This document shows, piece by piece, positions 1 through 9,628 of a DNA stretch of 64,000 nucleotides. The stretch is taken from positions 113,878 through 177,877 of the forward strand of contig JARGNI010000007.1 in NCBI GenBank assembly GCA_029213195.1. Direction: 5' to 3'. The notes under the pieces were generated by a model that saw only the letters and a program-made list of their open reading frames with translations, did no database searches and was not told the DNA's origin. The translations under genes and the position numbers were made by a program. The DNA comes from Verrucomicrobiales bacterium (GTDB taxonomy: Bacteria; Verrucomicrobiota; Verrucomicrobiia; Verrucomicrobiales; DEV007). Every line of letters starts with the position of its first letter. The first letter of the stretch is position 1.

Positions 1-36
1 ATTCGTGCATGAGTTTGGGTTTCGCAGGTCAAAAAA

Positions 37-273
37 TTAACGTCGCGGATGCAGTTCCGCTTTGATCTTCGATACTTCGTCGCTGGTGTTTTCGTATTCG
101 GCAAATGCCTCGCGGTTTCCCGACTCCACCTTCTCCGCAAGTCTACGGGTGTTTCTCCAGATTATCCAGCCAGCAAACAGTCCGAAAACCACGCAGATGG
201 CTCCCCAGGTGCCTAGATTGAGGCCCCACTCGTAGAGAAATGCTTCTTCAGCGGTCTGTGGCTCTGGAATCAT
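37..273 (-). CDS. small single-pass membrane protein, unknown function
   Basis: A 78-residue protein with one hydrophobic segment at about residues 20-39, followed by a basic stretch (RNTRR) that suggests a cytoplasmic C-terminus, and a charged, probably helical tail to the end. I recognise no family. Its ATG overlaps the stop codon of the upstream OmpA-type gene (ATGA arrangement at 270-273), so the two are very probably co-transcribed and translationally coupled. The coupling suggests a role with the OmpA-type protein, for example as an inner-membrane accessory, but that is inference only. Confidence 0.7.
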   Translation of the reverse strand: MIPEPQTAEEAFLYEWGLNLGTWGAICVVFGLFAGWIIWRNTRRLAEKVESGNREAFAEYENTSDEVSKIKAELHPRR

Positions 274-2120
274 GGCGCTTCCTCCTCAGTGATGGGAACC
301 AGGCTGATTTCAACGCGGCGCGATTTCCATCGGTCGCTCCGCGATACCGATGTGACATCTTCACCTTTGCTTTCCTCGGTGATCCGCTCTTTCGAGACCC
401 CCGCCGAATCCAGCGCCTCGACCACGGATTTCGCGCGTCGGAGACTCAACTGCCGATTGTATTCCGCGTTTCCGATATTGTCGGCGAAACCGGTCACTTT
501 CAGCTCCACCGGAAATCCAGCCTCCTCCAGTAGCGTCACCACCTCCTTGAGTTTCTCACGCTCTTCGGTGGAGATGAGATCGCTGTTCTTGGCAAAATAG
601 ATGGGATACTTCTTCAACTCTTCCGAGAGCTTGTCGCGGTCTTCCGGCAGCAGTTCCGGCTCGGGAAATGCCTCATCCTCGTGGGAGAGCTGGTTCTCGA
701 TGGAGAACCCCGACGGCACGGAGTTCACCGCCACATTCTGCAGAATCTGCTTGTCGGCGATTTCTCGAGTCATCCCCTCCATTGCGAGCCCCTCTTCGGA
801 AAACCGGAATACCCCGGACTCCGTCCGCAGTGCAGCCTCCTCGAGGAATTCGCCCAATTGAGGAAGCCAACCGGCCGAGGCCGTGCTGGGAGCCTCCGTC
901 AGTTCATTCTGGATCGCATAGCCCTCCTTCCTGGATTCCAAATTCTCCTCCAAGCGCTTCAAAAAGGAAATATCCGGAAGGAATCCTGTGAGGATCATGA
1001 GATTCGGCTGAAACGTTATCAACAGTTCGGGTGCCCTGGCAGCTTCCGGAGCAGGTTTCACCTGATCCTCCAAGACTGTTACATCGGCAAGAATCTCGGG
1101 TGCCGAAGTCTCCGTCTTGAGCTTCTTCAGTGCAGAAAGGAGCTCCTGATACGATTCCTCGGTTTCCGCAGTCCCGGTAAGCCTGATTTGTTCAGGTTGA
1201 AACTCAGCCGTCATCTCCCCCTGGAATACGGTAAGCAAAACGGCGATCAAGCTCTCCGCGTCACCTTCCCAGGTCGCGGGAACAAGGGTCTGGTCTATCT
1301 CAATCCGATCGGTCACTCGGACGTTGGTCCCGGAATCCTCCAGGATCCGAACTAGGTTCTCCTTGGAATCGAGAGACGGAACCCGTCCCGAAACAACAAT
1401 CCCAAAACGATTCCGTGTCAGGGAAAACTCCGAGGGAGAGGGCGGTAATTCCGGCTCGAGCAGTTCCAGGGAAACCTCCAACTTCTCCGGCTCCACCCTG
1501 GCTGCCAGATCGAGGATCGAGTCGCGACGTCCCGTATTGGAAACCTGCCCGGAAACCTGCAGCCCCGCTTCGCCGAACTGGATTCGAGCCTCGTCGGACT
1601 CGCGCAGAACCTCGGCAGCGAGAGTGGCCAGTTCGGCCGATTTCTCCAATGGCAACTGCCTGGGATCGAGAGCAATCTGATCGGAAACCTTCTCCACGCC
1701 ATCCAAAGCCCTCAATCGTCTCACGAGAAGGTCTCGGTTCGCCTCACCATCGCTTCCCATAACTCCTTCGACGAGCACTTCCTGCGAGGCAGGCGCTCTA
1801 GATACTCGAAGTGAGGGAGGAAGCGTTGGCCGAATCGGAAGTGATTCCGCCTCCCCTTCTGAAATTCGAGCTAGAGGCACCGCTTCCTGGAGTACCGCCA
1901 GGATCTTCGCTCTCGCCTCCTCACTGTCAACATAACCAGTCAGGCTGACATCGTGATGATTGAACCGAGCCACAACCCCATTTAGGCCGGCCTCCTCGAA
2001 GGAGGTCTTTGCCATCTCCTCGAACTCCGCTTCAATGGCTCCCTGGTAGAGGGTCTTCGCCAGGAACGAAAAACCAGCTACGGAGACAAGAAAAAGAAAG
2101 GCAGCGAAAAGAAACCTCAT
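270..2120 (-). CDS. exported protein with seven BON-like repeats and a C-terminal OmpA domain
   Basis: 616 residues. The N-terminus (about 1-22) is a hydrophobic signal peptide or anchor. Residues about 505-608 form an OmpA/MotB-type peptidoglycan-binding domain: FAKNSDLIS at the start, then GFADNIGNAEYNRQLSLRR and a closing SRRVEI-type strand. Between them a motif of the form hydrophobic-x-GxV/T-x-(S/D)-x-x-(A/E) recurs near residues 56, 113, 186, 240, 313, 374 and 443, each followed by a helix; I read these as BON-like modules, which in known families sit in periplasmic or outer-membrane proteins. Likely role: envelope protein anchored to peptidoglycan. It overlaps the next small membrane gene by four bases. 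The upstream 150 bases are AT-rich and probably hold the promoter. The OmpA domain is certain; the repeat assignment is moderate. Confidence 0.85.
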   Translation of the reverse strand: MRFLFAAFLFLVSVAGFSFLAKTLYQGAIEAEFEEMAKTSFEEAGLNGVVARFNHHDVSLTGYVDSEEARAKILAVLQEAVPLARISEGEAESLPIRPTLPPSLRVSRAPASQEVLVEGVMGSDGEANRDLLVRRLRALDGVEKVSDQIALDPRQLPLEKSAELATLAAEVLRESDEARIQFGEAGLQVSGQVSNTGRRDSILDLAARVEPEKLEVSLELLEPELPPSPSEFSLTRNRFGIVVSGRVPSLDSKENLVRILEDSGTNVRVTDRIEIDQTLVPATWEGDAESLIAVLLTVFQGEMTAEFQPEQIRLTGTAETEESYQELLSALKKLKTETSAPEILADVTVLEDQVKPAPEAARAPELLITFQPNLMILTGFLPDISFLKRLEENLESRKEGYAIQNELTEAPSTASAGWLPQLGEFLEEAALRTESGVFRFSEEGLAMEGMTREIADKQILQNVAVNSVPSGFSIENQLSHEDEAFPEPELLPEDRDKLSEELKKYPIYFAKNSDLISTEEREKLKEVVTLLEEAGFPVELKVTGFADNIGNAEYNRQLSLRRAKSVVEALDSAGVSKERITEESKGEDVTSVSRSDRWKSRRVEISLVPITEEEAP

Positions 2121-2290
2121 GAAAGCGGGACCATTTAAGCTAAAGCAATAATCAAATTTTACAAACTTCTCAATCGCGAACTTCGCAACTGAGAATGAAT
2201 GCGCTTATAGCACGCAATCTACTATAATTTTAAAATTATTCAGGAACTTTATATCCTAACCCCATTGCTTTGAACGGATTGAGCTGGGAC

Positions 2291-2328
2291 ACAAAAAAAC
2301 CCGACCGGCTGAACCGATCGGGTTTTTT
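2291..2328 (-). terminator. Rho-independent terminator downstream of pnp
   Basis: A 9-bp stem (CCCGACCGG paired with CCGATCGGG) flanked by a run of A on the left and of T on the right. The single mismatch becomes a G-U pair only in the minus-strand transcript, where a U run follows, so it fits pnp best; it may also work in the other direction. Confidence 0.8.
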
Positions 2329-2385
2329 AAATTGTAAGAAGGAGGGCAATTCGCTGAGCCCTCCCCTCTGTCGAGCGAGCAAGAC

Positions 2386-4524
2386 TCAGTCTTCGGAGGC
2401 AAGCTCGGCGGAAGCTTCTTCTCCCCGCTCGGCCATTGCGGCTTTGCGGCTGAGCTTGACCCGACCGCGTTCGTCGATGCCGATACACTTGGCGTGCACG
2501 ATATCGCCGACTTTGACGACGTCTTCCACCTTGTTGACCCGGAAATCAGCCAACTCGGAGATGTGAATCATACCGTCCTTGCCTGGCAGCACTTCCACGA
2601 AGGCTCCAAAATTGGTCGTGCTCACGACTTTTCCTTCGTAGGTGACACCGACTTCGATCTCGGCACTGACACGCTTCACCAACTCGATGGCACGATTCAA
2701 AGCGTCCTCGTTGGCGGCATAGATGGAAACCAGTCCGCTGTCATCGATGTTCACATCGGCTCCGGTTTCTGCCTGAATGCCTTTGATGTTCTTACCACCA
2801 GGGCCAATCAGCTCTCCGATCTTCTTCGGATCGATCGTGAGGCTCTCGATCCTTGGAGCGTATTCACTGAGCTCTTTGGGTGCGTTGATCACGCCATTCA
2901 TGACCTCCAGCACCTCGAAACGACCCTTGGTCGCTTTGTCGACACCTTCGAACAGGATGTTCAGAGGGATGCCTCGAAGCTTCAGATCCAGCTGGAAGCC
3001 GGTGACCCCCTCGGAAGTTCCACAGAGTTTGAAGTCCATGTCGCCGTTGAAGTCCTCGTTCCCGATGATATCCACCATCGTGACGTAACGCTTGAGTTCG
3101 TCGCCTTCGAATTCGGTCACGAGACCGGAGGAGATTCCTGCAACAGGACGCTTGAGTGGGACACCTGCATCGAGGAGAGCCATCGTTCCTGAGCAAACCG
3201 AAGCCATCGAAGTCGAACCATTGGACTCCATCACCTCACTGGTGACACGAACAGCATAAGGAAAGTCTGCTTCGTCAGGAATAACAGGTTCGATCGACTT
3301 CTCGGCGAGAGCACCGTGACCGATCTCCCGACGATTCATGCCGCCCATACGTCCCGTTTCTCCAACGGAGAATGGAGGAAAGTTGTAGTGAAGGATGAAG
3401 CTCTTGGTGTCTTCTCCCCCTGCGTAGTTGTCGAGATACTGCCGCTCATCGGCAGGTGCCAATGTAGCGATCGCCAGGGCCTGCGTCTCTCCTCGAGCGA
3501 AGAGCGCGGACCCATGCGTCCTTGGCATAAGGCCGATCTCGCCGGAAAGAGGACGAATCGTGTCGATGTCCCGCCCGTCACAACGCACTCCCTTATCAAG
3601 AATGCTGACACGGAAGGCTTTCTTCTGAAGGTAGTCGAATGCCTGTGAGACGGCGAAATCGTCTGCTTCGGGGTGTTTTGCGAGAATGGCCTCTTCCACC
3701 TCTTTGCGGAGCGCAGAAACGGCGTTTCCTCGCTCAACCTTGCTGGGCTGATTGATCGCTCCTTCGATGCGATCTCCCGCAACTTCGTAGGCGATCTCAA
3801 GAAGGTCTTCCTGCACCTCGAGCAGGGCGGGAACGCGCTTCTCTTTTCCGACACGGCGAGCCAGTTCCTCCTGGGCATCGAGAATCGGCTGAATTGCTTC
3901 CTGGGCAAAGGTCAGAGCCTCTTTGAAACGCTCGTCAGGAACCTCATCGGCTCCCCCCTCGATCATGATCACCTTGTCTCGCAGGCCGGCGTAGACGAGG
4001 TCGAGATTGCTCTCTTCTCGCTGTTCGAAAGTCGGGTTGACCACGAACTCTCCGTTGACCTGGCCGACTCGCACTGCCGCGATCGGTCCAGCGAAAGGGA
4101 TGTCGGAAACGGCAAGCGCAGCCGAAGCCCCATTCATGCTGATGATATCGGAATCATGAACGCCATCAGCACTCAACAAGAGGGAGACGATCTGCGTATC
4201 ATAGAAATAACCCTTGGGGAAAAGCGGGCGAAGCGGACGATCTGTCATCCGGCAGGTGAGAATCTCTTTCTCAGTAGGCCGGCCTTCTCTCTTGAAGTAT
4301 CCTCCGGGAAATCGTCCTGCAGCAGCTGCCTTTTCCTTATACTCGACGGAGAGGGGGAACCAGTCCTGCCCTTCCCTTACTTTCGTCTGGGAAACTGCCG
4401 TCACCATGACGATGGTATCCCCCACTTGAACCGTGACAGCTCCATCCGCGAGCTTGCCCATTTTGCCGGTTTCGAATTTCATTTCCTGCGCGCCGACCTG
4501 GCACGTGATGTTTTCTATACTCAT
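2386..4524 (-). CDS. pnp: polyribonucleotide nucleotidyltransferase (PNPase)
   Basis: 712 residues, normal length. PNPase phosphorolytically degrades RNA from the 3' end in the cytoplasm and is part of the RNA turnover machinery. Domain order is complete: first RNase PH domain (about 1-140), helical linker, second RNase PH domain with the [21 protein letters not shown] segment split over about residues 430-450, KH domain with the [12 protein letters not shown] loop (about 560-600), and S1 domain (YEGKVV...[18 protein letters not shown], about 620-690). It lies just downstream of rpsO on the same strand, the usual bacterial order, but a strong terminator separates them, so pnp probably has its own promoter or depends on read-through. 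No clear ribosome binding site is seen before the ATG. Confidence 0.98.
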   Translation of the reverse strand: MSIENITCQVGAQEMKFETGKMGKLADGAVTVQVGDTIVMVTAVSQTKVREGQDWFPLSVEYKEKAAAAGRFPGGYFKREGRPTEKEILTCRMTDRPLRPLFPKGYFYDTQIVSLLLSADGVHDSDIISMNGASAALAVSDIPFAGPIAAVRVGQVNGEFVVNPTFEQREESNLDLVYAGLRDKVIMIEGGADEVPDERFKEALTFAQEAIQPILDAQEELARRVGKEKRVPALLEVQEDLLEIAYEVAGDRIEGAINQPSKVERGNAVSALRKEVEEAILAKHPEADDFAVSQAFDYLQKKAFRVSILDKGVRCDGRDIDTIRPLSGEIGLMPRTHGSALFARGETQALAIATLAPADERQYLDNYAGGEDTKSFILHYNFPPFSVGETGRMGGMNRREIGHGALAEKSIEPVIPDEADFPYAVRVTSEVMESNGSTSMASVCSGTMALLDAGVPLKRPVAGISSGLVTEFEGDELKRYVTMVDIIGNEDFNGDMDFKLCGTSEGVTGFQLDLKLRGIPLNILFEGVDKATKGRFEVLEVMNGVINAPKELSEYAPRIESLTIDPKKIGELIGPGGKNIKGIQAETGADVNIDDSGLVSIYAANEDALNRAIELVKRVSAEIEVGVTYEGKVVSTTNFGAFVEVLPGKDGMIHISELADFRVNKVEDVVKVGDIVHAKCIGIDERGRVKLSRKAAMAERGEEASAELASED

Positions 4525-4663
4525 GTTTTTTTCGGTTGAATAAAATTGGTAGAATCAGTCGGAACGAGATGATCTTCACTCACAACGCAGAGAGGGCTCG
4601 TTCCCGATGGGGGTTCTCCAGAACAGGAGAGTAGGCAGCGCGACTCGAACGAAGCCGGCAGAC

Positions 4664-4694
4664 ACAAAAAAAGCACCGAGTCGCCTCGGTGCTT
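4664..4694 (-). terminator. Rho-independent terminator between rpsO and pnp
   Basis: Perfect 8-bp stem GCACCGAG/CTCGGTGC at 4673-4694 with a six-base loop, followed in the minus-strand transcript by an uninterrupted U run (the A run at 4664-4672). Confidence 0.9.
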
Positions 4695-4699
4695 CAAAA

Positions 4700-4957
4700 T
4701 TATCGACGGAGACCCAAGGTCGAGATCACCTTTTGGTAACGATCGTGCTGGGTGCGCGCAAGGTAGTCGAGAAGTTTGCGACGACGCGCGACGAGACGAA
4801 GGAGTCCTCGACGGGAAGAGAGGTCCTTCTTGTTGGAGGACATATGCTCCGTGAGCTGGGTGATTCGCTCGGTAAGACGTGCAATTTGCACATCGGCACT
4901 TCCCGTGTCACCCTCGTGGAGCTTGAGCTCCGTTGCTGTATCAGTAGATTCACTCAT
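4700..4957 (-). CDS. rpsO: 30S ribosomal protein S15
   Basis: 85 residues from the ATG at 4957 (MSEST), near the family length of about 88. S15 binds 16S rRNA early in assembly of the 30S subunit platform. The signature [16 protein letters not shown], the [15 protein letters not shown] segment and the terminal LGLRR are all present. An in-frame start further upstream would add 22 residues that match nothing in the family, so the shorter start is chosen. In many bacteria S15 represses its own mRNA through a leader structure; the roughly 100-base leader here was not resolved. Confidence 0.97.
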   Translation of the reverse strand: MSESTDTATELKLHEGDTGSADVQIARLTERITQLTEHMSSNKKDLSSRRGLLRLVARRRKLLDYLARTQHDRYQKVISTLGLRR

Positions 4958-5125
4958 TTTCGGCAGAAATAGCGTCGCCTTGACGCTCGTTGCATTTACT
5001 TGTCGTAAAGTGGGCGGAATCAATCACAATTCAGTGGGTATGCAATGGAAAAGATGCCATAGAAATCAGTTTTTCAGTAAAAAACGAGGAGACGAGCATC
5101 GATCCATTTCGTAAACCTGTGGAGA

Positions 5126-5761
5126 ATGGAGGAAGAAGAACCAGCCGAAATCCCTGATGCCCTGCCAGTAATGGTCCTGGGTGGCGCTACGCTGTTTCCC
5201 CATGGCTACATGCCTCTCTTCATTTTTGAGCAGCGATATCGGGATATGCTCTCTTACGCTCTGGAGCGGGAGAGAATGTTTTGTATCGGACATGCCATTC
5301 CCGGCATCGACACGGATGATCACCCGGATCCAATCTACCCGATGACGACTGTCGGTCTTATCCGGGCCTGCGTCACTCACCCCGACGGCACTTCGCACCT
5401 CATGCTCTCTGGACTGCAGAGAGTGGAAGTTCTTGGCTGGGAGCAGACGGGCCCTTTCCGTATCGCGACGGTTGTACCCCAGCCATCCCGAGTCGACAAC
5501 CTGACCCGGGTCGCCAACGCAGCCCTCGAACTGGTCGACCTTTCCAGCCGACTCTGCGGCGAAGGGCAACCCATGTCGGAGCAACTGCGCGAGCATTTGC
5601 GTGGCGTCAGTGACCCCGCGGCAATTAGTGACGTGGTCGCGCAAACCTTCCTCGCGGATCCCGATCAGCGACAGGCCTTGCTCGACACTTTGGATGTCGA
5701 GGATCGCCTACTTCGGCTCATCGAGCATCTCAGCGAACTCCTCGCGAAGGGCCAGGGATAG
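5126..5761 (+). CDS. LON N-terminal-domain protein (no protease domain)
   Basis: 211 residues that match only the substrate-recognition (LAN/PUA-like) domain of Lon protease: LPVMVLGGATLFPHG at the start, then IFEQRYRDMLSYAL, and later GLQRVEVL. The ATPase and serine-protease parts of Lon are absent, and the length is typical of stand-alone LON-domain proteins, whose role is not established. The gene is divergent from rpsO, sharing a 168-base spacer. Start chosen at the first ATG; it gives an acidic lead-in of about ten residues before the domain. Confidence 0.85.
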   Translation: MEEEEPAEIPDALPVMVLGGATLFPHGYMPLFIFEQRYRDMLSYALERERMFCIGHAIPGIDTDDHPDPIYPMTTVGLIRACVTHPDGTSHLMLSGLQRVEVLGWEQTGPFRIATVVPQPSRVDNLTRVANAALELVDLSSRLCGEGQPMSEQLREHLRGVSDPAAISDVVAQTFLADPDQRQALLDTLDVEDRLLRLIEHLSELLAKGQG

Positions 5762-5897
5762 TCTGCCCCCCATCAACTGGGGCCCAGACACGACACGGTT
5801 TCTACACCCGACAGAAATTCCGTTGACGAGCAATCCAGCTCTTTGATAACTAACCGGTTACCCCCTCGTCGGTAGCCGTTCTGGGGGGATTCTATCT

Positions 5898-7196
5898 ATG
5901 AAAAACACCCCTACCCCCCTATTTCTACTGTTCGGTCTCGCCGCTTTCTTCCTGAGTGGCGAAAACGTCTTCGCCCAATCGGAAGGCATCGATTCAGGCG
6001 ATACGGCCTGGATGCTGACGTCGACAGTGCTGGTTTTACTGATGACCCTTCCCGGTCTGGCTCTCTTCTATGGAGGGCTGGTCAGGGCGAAAAACCTGCT
6101 CTCGATCCTGATGCATTGCTTTGCGATCGCCTGTCTCGCATCCGTCCTCTGGGTCGCCTGTCTCTACAGCCTCGCGTTCAAAGGAAGCGGCGCCTGGATT
6201 GGAGACCTGAGTGCAGCCTTCCTCAAAGGAGTGACTGCTGATTCCAACGAAGGATCGATTCCTGAGACTGTTTTCATCATGTTTCAGATGACGTTCGCGA
6301 TCATTACTCCTGGACTCATCGTAGGTGCCTTCGTCGAGAGAATGAAATTCTCTGCCGTCATGCTGTTCAGCGGGCTCTGGCTGATCGTCGTCTACGCTCC
6401 TGCCGTTCACTGGGTCTGGTCTGGATCTGGATGGATGTTCAACAATGGGACCATCGATCTCGCCGGCGGAATCGTCGTCCACGCGACTGCAGGCGCTTCC
6501 GCGCTGGTACTAGCCAAAATGCTTGGGCCTCGCACGGGCTTCCCGAAAAAACTCTCGCCTCCTCACAGCCCCGGATTGGTCATGATGGGTGCCGCCCTCC
6601 TGTGGGTTGGCTGGTTCGGATTCAACGCCGGAAGCCAGCTTGCAGCTGGAAACTCTGCGGGAATGACCATGCTCGTCACTCATATTTCAGCGGCCATGGC
6701 GTCCCTGACCTGGATGGTGGTTGAGAAAATCAAGACCGGGAAGCCCGGACTCGTTGGAATCGTCACAGGGATGGTCGCGGGACTGGCTTCCATTACTCCT
6801 GCCTCGGGAAATGTAGGCCCCATGGGAGCCATGATCATCGGCCTTCTCGCAGGTATCGTCTGCTATTTTGCCTGCGACCTGATCAAAGGAAAACTGGGAA
6901 TCGATGACAGCCTTGACGTCTTTGCCGTGCACGGCGTGGGCGGAATCATGGGAACTCTCCTCGTCGCCTTCCTGGGAACCGAAATGTTTGGTGGTCAAGG
7001 GATCAACGCGGATTCGGCCCTAAGCCAATTCTGGCTCCAACTCAAGGGAGTCGGGGTCACCGTGGCCTGGTCCGTCATCGGAACGATTCTCATCGTCTTT
7101 CTCTGCAAGAAGACAGTTGGGCTTCGCATTTCGGAAGAGGAAGAGGAAACCGGCCTCGATATTGCGGAGCACGGAGAGCAAAGCTACTCACTGTAA
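5898..7196 (+). CDS. amt: ammonium transporter (Amt/MEP/Rh family)
   Basis: 432 residues with a cleavable signal peptide (about 1-27, ending VFAQ) and the expected eleven membrane helices. Amt trimers conduct ammonium across the inner membrane. Visible family marks are FYGGLVRAKN, the HWVW segment and FAVHGVGG carrying the two pore histidines, and the acidic cytoplasmic tail GLRISEEEEE. No glnK/glnB PII gene, the usual partner, lies next to it. A terminator follows. Confidence 0.97.
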   Translation: MKNTPTPLFLLFGLAAFFLSGENVFAQSEGIDSGDTAWMLTSTVLVLLMTLPGLALFYGGLVRAKNLLSILMHCFAIACLASVLWVACLYSLAFKGSGAWIGDLSAAFLKGVTADSNEGSIPETVFIMFQMTFAIITPGLIVGAFVERMKFSAVMLFSGLWLIVVYAPAVHWVWSGSGWMFNNGTIDLAGGIVVHATAGASALVLAKMLGPRTGFPKKLSPPHSPGLVMMGAALLWVGWFGFNAGSQLAAGNSAGMTMLVTHISAAMASLTWMVVEKIKTGKPGLVGIVTGMVAGLASITPASGNVGPMGAMIIGLLAGIVCYFACDLIKGKLGIDDSLDVFAVHGVGGIMGTLLVAFLGTEMFGGQGINADSALSQFWLQLKGVGVTVAWSVIGTILIVFLCKKTVGLRISEEEEETGLDIAEHGEQSYSL

Positions 7197-7210
7197 TTTT
7201 GCTAGGTCCA

Positions 7211-7229
7211 GGGCTTCGACCCGAAGCCC
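7211..7229 (+). other. perfect small hairpin after amt
   Basis: Eight-base inverted repeat GGGCTTCG/CGAAGCCC with a three-base loop, 14 bases after the amt stop. No U run follows, so it is more likely an mRNA 3'-end stabilising stem than a terminator. Confidence 0.5.
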
Positions 7230-7258
7230 GCTGCTCCATAAGGGAAGCGATTCCCCCC

Positions 7259-7301
7259 AAAAAAAAAGCCCCGCCAGACACCACTCTGGACGGGGTTTTT
7301 T
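7259..7301 (+). terminator. bidirectional terminator between amt and mnmE
   Basis: Stem CCCCG-CCAGA / TCTGG-(A)-CGGGG with one bulge, followed by six T; a nine-A run on the other flank would give a U run to transcripts from the minus strand. It can serve both amt and the convergent mnmE. Confidence 0.85.
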
Positions 7302-7425
7302 AAATTCAATGACACCCTTTAGACGAACTGCCTCTCGGGTTTATTAGAAATATTCACTCTTTTTTTCAGATTCTAGAGTGGGATGCGGCAAGCAGGATAA
7401 AGAAGCTGAAAAAAAGCTGCAGTAT

Positions 7426-7449
7426 ATTTTTACCCATAAAAGGTAAATA
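7426..7449 (-). terminator. possible AT-rich stem at the mnmE 3' end
   Basis: An inverted repeat built on TTTACC/GGTAAA lies just past the mnmE stop. It is short and AT-rich, and the following bases hold no clean U run, so a terminator role is uncertain. Confidence 0.35.
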
Positions 7450-7456
7450 CAATAAT

Positions 7457-8809
7457 TTACTTCCCTATGCAGAACGCACTGAAGATCTCCCCTAGAATTT
7501 CTTCGATATCTGTTTTCCCGATCACATCTCCGATTGATTCCAGGCATTGGCGAAGGTCCATGGCTATGAATTCAGGCGATTCTCCTTGTTCGAGAAGCGC
7601 CTTGGCCTGATTCAAGGCTTCGCGGGCCCTGAGAAGACATGCCTGGTGACGACCGTTGATGGCTGTCAGATTGGCGGTATCCATCCCCTGTTCTTCTGTA
7701 ATGTACTGAAAAACCTTTTCCCGAATCAAATCGGCAGCATCCGGTGCGTGACAGGAGAAACGGATTCCCTCTTCCCCTTTCCAATCAGGATGGAGAGGAA
7801 GGTCTGATTTGTTCAGAATTCGCAGCATCCTCGCTCCCTCGGGAGGCTCTACAGCCAGGGCTTCCTCTCGAGATTTGCTCCCATCGGTGACAAAGAGGAT
7901 CAGCTCCGCGATTGCCATCTGCTGCCGGCTTCGCTCGATCCCCTCCTTTTCAATCGCACCCGGATTTTCTCGGATCCCCGCGGTATCGATCAGGCGAATG
8001 GGAATTCCGTTGAGATTCACGACTTCCTCGATCGTATCGCGCGTCGTTCCTGCCGCTTCGTTGACGATTGCTCGTTCGAAGCCGAGGAGCACGTTCAGAA
8101 GGCTTGATTTTCCTGCATTGGGCGCACCACAGATCACTGTCCGCAAGCCCTCTCGGAGAATGCGCCCCTGATCCGCTGTCGCCAGCAACTGATCGATCGA
8201 CGCTCCAATCGAGGCTGCACGAGTCCGCAAAGCATCGGAAGACTCCGGATCGATATCCTCTTCCGGAAAATCGATGTAGGCTTCGACGTGGGCAGTCAAG
8301 GAAATCAACTCCTCACGAATTTTCTGCAATGCATCCCCAAGCCGCCCGGAAAGCTGCTCCGTCGCCGCCTTTGCTGCAAGCTCCGTCTGAGCTGAAATGA
8401 GGTCCATGATCGCCTCCGCCTGGGTCAAATCCATTCGCCCATTCAGAAACGCGCGCTGAGAAAACTCACCCGGTAGAGCTGGATCGACCCCCTGAGAGAG
8501 AATGCGGCGAAGCACTCGATTGGTCACTACAACCCCTCCATGGGTCGCTATCTCCACAACGTCCTCCCCGGTAAAGCTTGCAGGCCCACGGAAAAATGTC
8601 ATCAAAACCTCGTCAATGACCTCCCCCTGCTCATCGACAATTTTGCCAAAATGCTGCTCTCGTGCGCGCCAATCGGACCGATCCCGTCCCTGGAAGACTG
8701 TGCCTACCGCCTCCGCAGCTCGAGGTCCGCTGACCCGTATCAGCGCAACAGCACCTGTTCCGGGAGGAGTAGCGATCGCAGCAATGGTCGAGGCAGAATA
8801 GGAGGACAT
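7457..8809 (-). CDS. mnmE: tRNA uridine-5-carboxymethylaminomethyl(34) synthesis GTPase MnmE
   Basis: 450 residues. With MnmG it makes the cmnm5 modification at tRNA wobble uridine 34. The N-terminal folate-binding domain begins STIAAIATPPGTGAVALIRVSG; the GTPase domain shows GAPNAGKSSLLN (P-loop), DTAGIRE (G3) and NKSD (G4); the protein ends in FCIGK, the family's essential C-terminal Cys motif. The start at 8809 was chosen because family members begin a few residues before the TPPG segment; in-frame ATGs at 8824 and 8845 would add 5 or 12 residues. mnmG is not in the window. Confidence 0.97.
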   Translation of the reverse strand: MSSYSASTIAAIATPPGTGAVALIRVSGPRAAEAVGTVFQGRDRSDWRAREQHFGKIVDEQGEVIDEVLMTFFRGPASFTGEDVVEIATHGGVVVTNRVLRRILSQGVDPALPGEFSQRAFLNGRMDLTQAEAIMDLISAQTELAAKAATEQLSGRLGDALQKIREELISLTAHVEAYIDFPEEDIDPESSDALRTRAASIGASIDQLLATADQGRILREGLRTVICGAPNAGKSSLLNVLLGFERAIVNEAAGTTRDTIEEVVNLNGIPIRLIDTAGIRENPGAIEKEGIERSRQQMAIAELILFVTDGSKSREEALAVEPPEGARMLRILNKSDLPLHPDWKGEEGIRFSCHAPDAADLIREKVFQYITEEQGMDTANLTAINGRHQACLLRAREALNQAKALLEQGESPEFIAMDLRQCLESIGDVIGKTDIEEILGEIFSAFCIGK

Positions 8810-8920
8810 ACCAAAATGATCCATCTTCCCCTTCGAATTCGGCATTCCAAATCTACGACCTACTCAGGGTGCAAATCTCTTTGCGATCGAATCGGAAGAG
8901 AAGAAGAATACGTGTAAACC

Positions 8921-9610
8921 ATGAGAATCAAAGATCTACCCGAAGATGAGCGTCCTCGTGAGAAGATTGCCTCATCCGGCGCCCGCAGCCTCAGCAACGC
9001 GGAAATTCTCGCCATTTTCTTTGGTACAGGCACTCGCGGACGAAGCGCCGTCCAGTTGGGACGGGAGATGATCGCTCATTTTGGAAGCTTGCGGAATCTT
9101 TCTCGTGCCAGCGTGCAGGAACTCCTCGCAGTAGATGGTATCGGACCGGCAAAAGCCTCCCAGCTTGCTGCGGTTTTTGAATTCGGAAGACGACTTTCCA
9201 GGGAAACCTACTCCAGCCAGGCCATTACCAGCCCAGAGGATGTTTACGATCTCGTCGGCTCGGAAATGCAGCAACTGAACCAGGAGTCTGTCCGAGTAAT
9301 TCTCCTCAATCATCGCAAGAAACTGATCCAGGTCCTCGAAATTTTTGTCGGAACCGGAAACGAGTCCTTCGCAAATCCCTCGGAAATTCTTCGACCCGCG
9401 ATCAGCCATGCCGCACACTCCTTGGTCCTGGTTCACAACCACCCCTCTGGAGACCCTTCGCCAAGTCGCGCAGATCACGAAGTGACCAAACGCATGAAGT
9501 CCGCCTCCAGCGCAATCGGAATTGAATTTGTAGACCACATCGTTATTGGTTCTCCTTCGGAGTCATATCACGAACCCTATTTCAGCTTTCGAGAAGCCGG
9601 ACTTCTTTAA
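8921..9610 (+). CDS. radC: RadC family protein (JAB/MPN domain)
   Basis: 229 residues, typical length. The N-terminal helix-hairpin-helix part (LSNAEILAIFFGTG, then DGIGPAKASQLAA) precedes a JAB1/MPN metalloprotease-like domain with VHNHPSGDPSPSRAD, the putative zinc-binding JAMM motif. Despite its name no DNA-repair function is firmly established for RadC. It is divergent from mnmE with a spacer of about 110 bases, and the stop is 18 bases before lpxA, so the two are probably one transcript. Confidence 0.93.
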   Translation: MRIKDLPEDERPREKIASSGARSLSNAEILAIFFGTGTRGRSAVQLGREMIAHFGSLRNLSRASVQELLAVDGIGPAKASQLAAVFEFGRRLSRETYSSQAITSPEDVYDLVGSEMQQLNQESVRVILLNHRKKLIQVLEIFVGTGNESFANPSEILRPAISHAAHSLVLVHNHPSGDPSPSRADHEVTKRMKSASSAIGIEFVDHIVIGSPSESYHEPYFSFREAGLL

Positions 9611-9628
9611 CCTTCCGAACCGTTCCGC

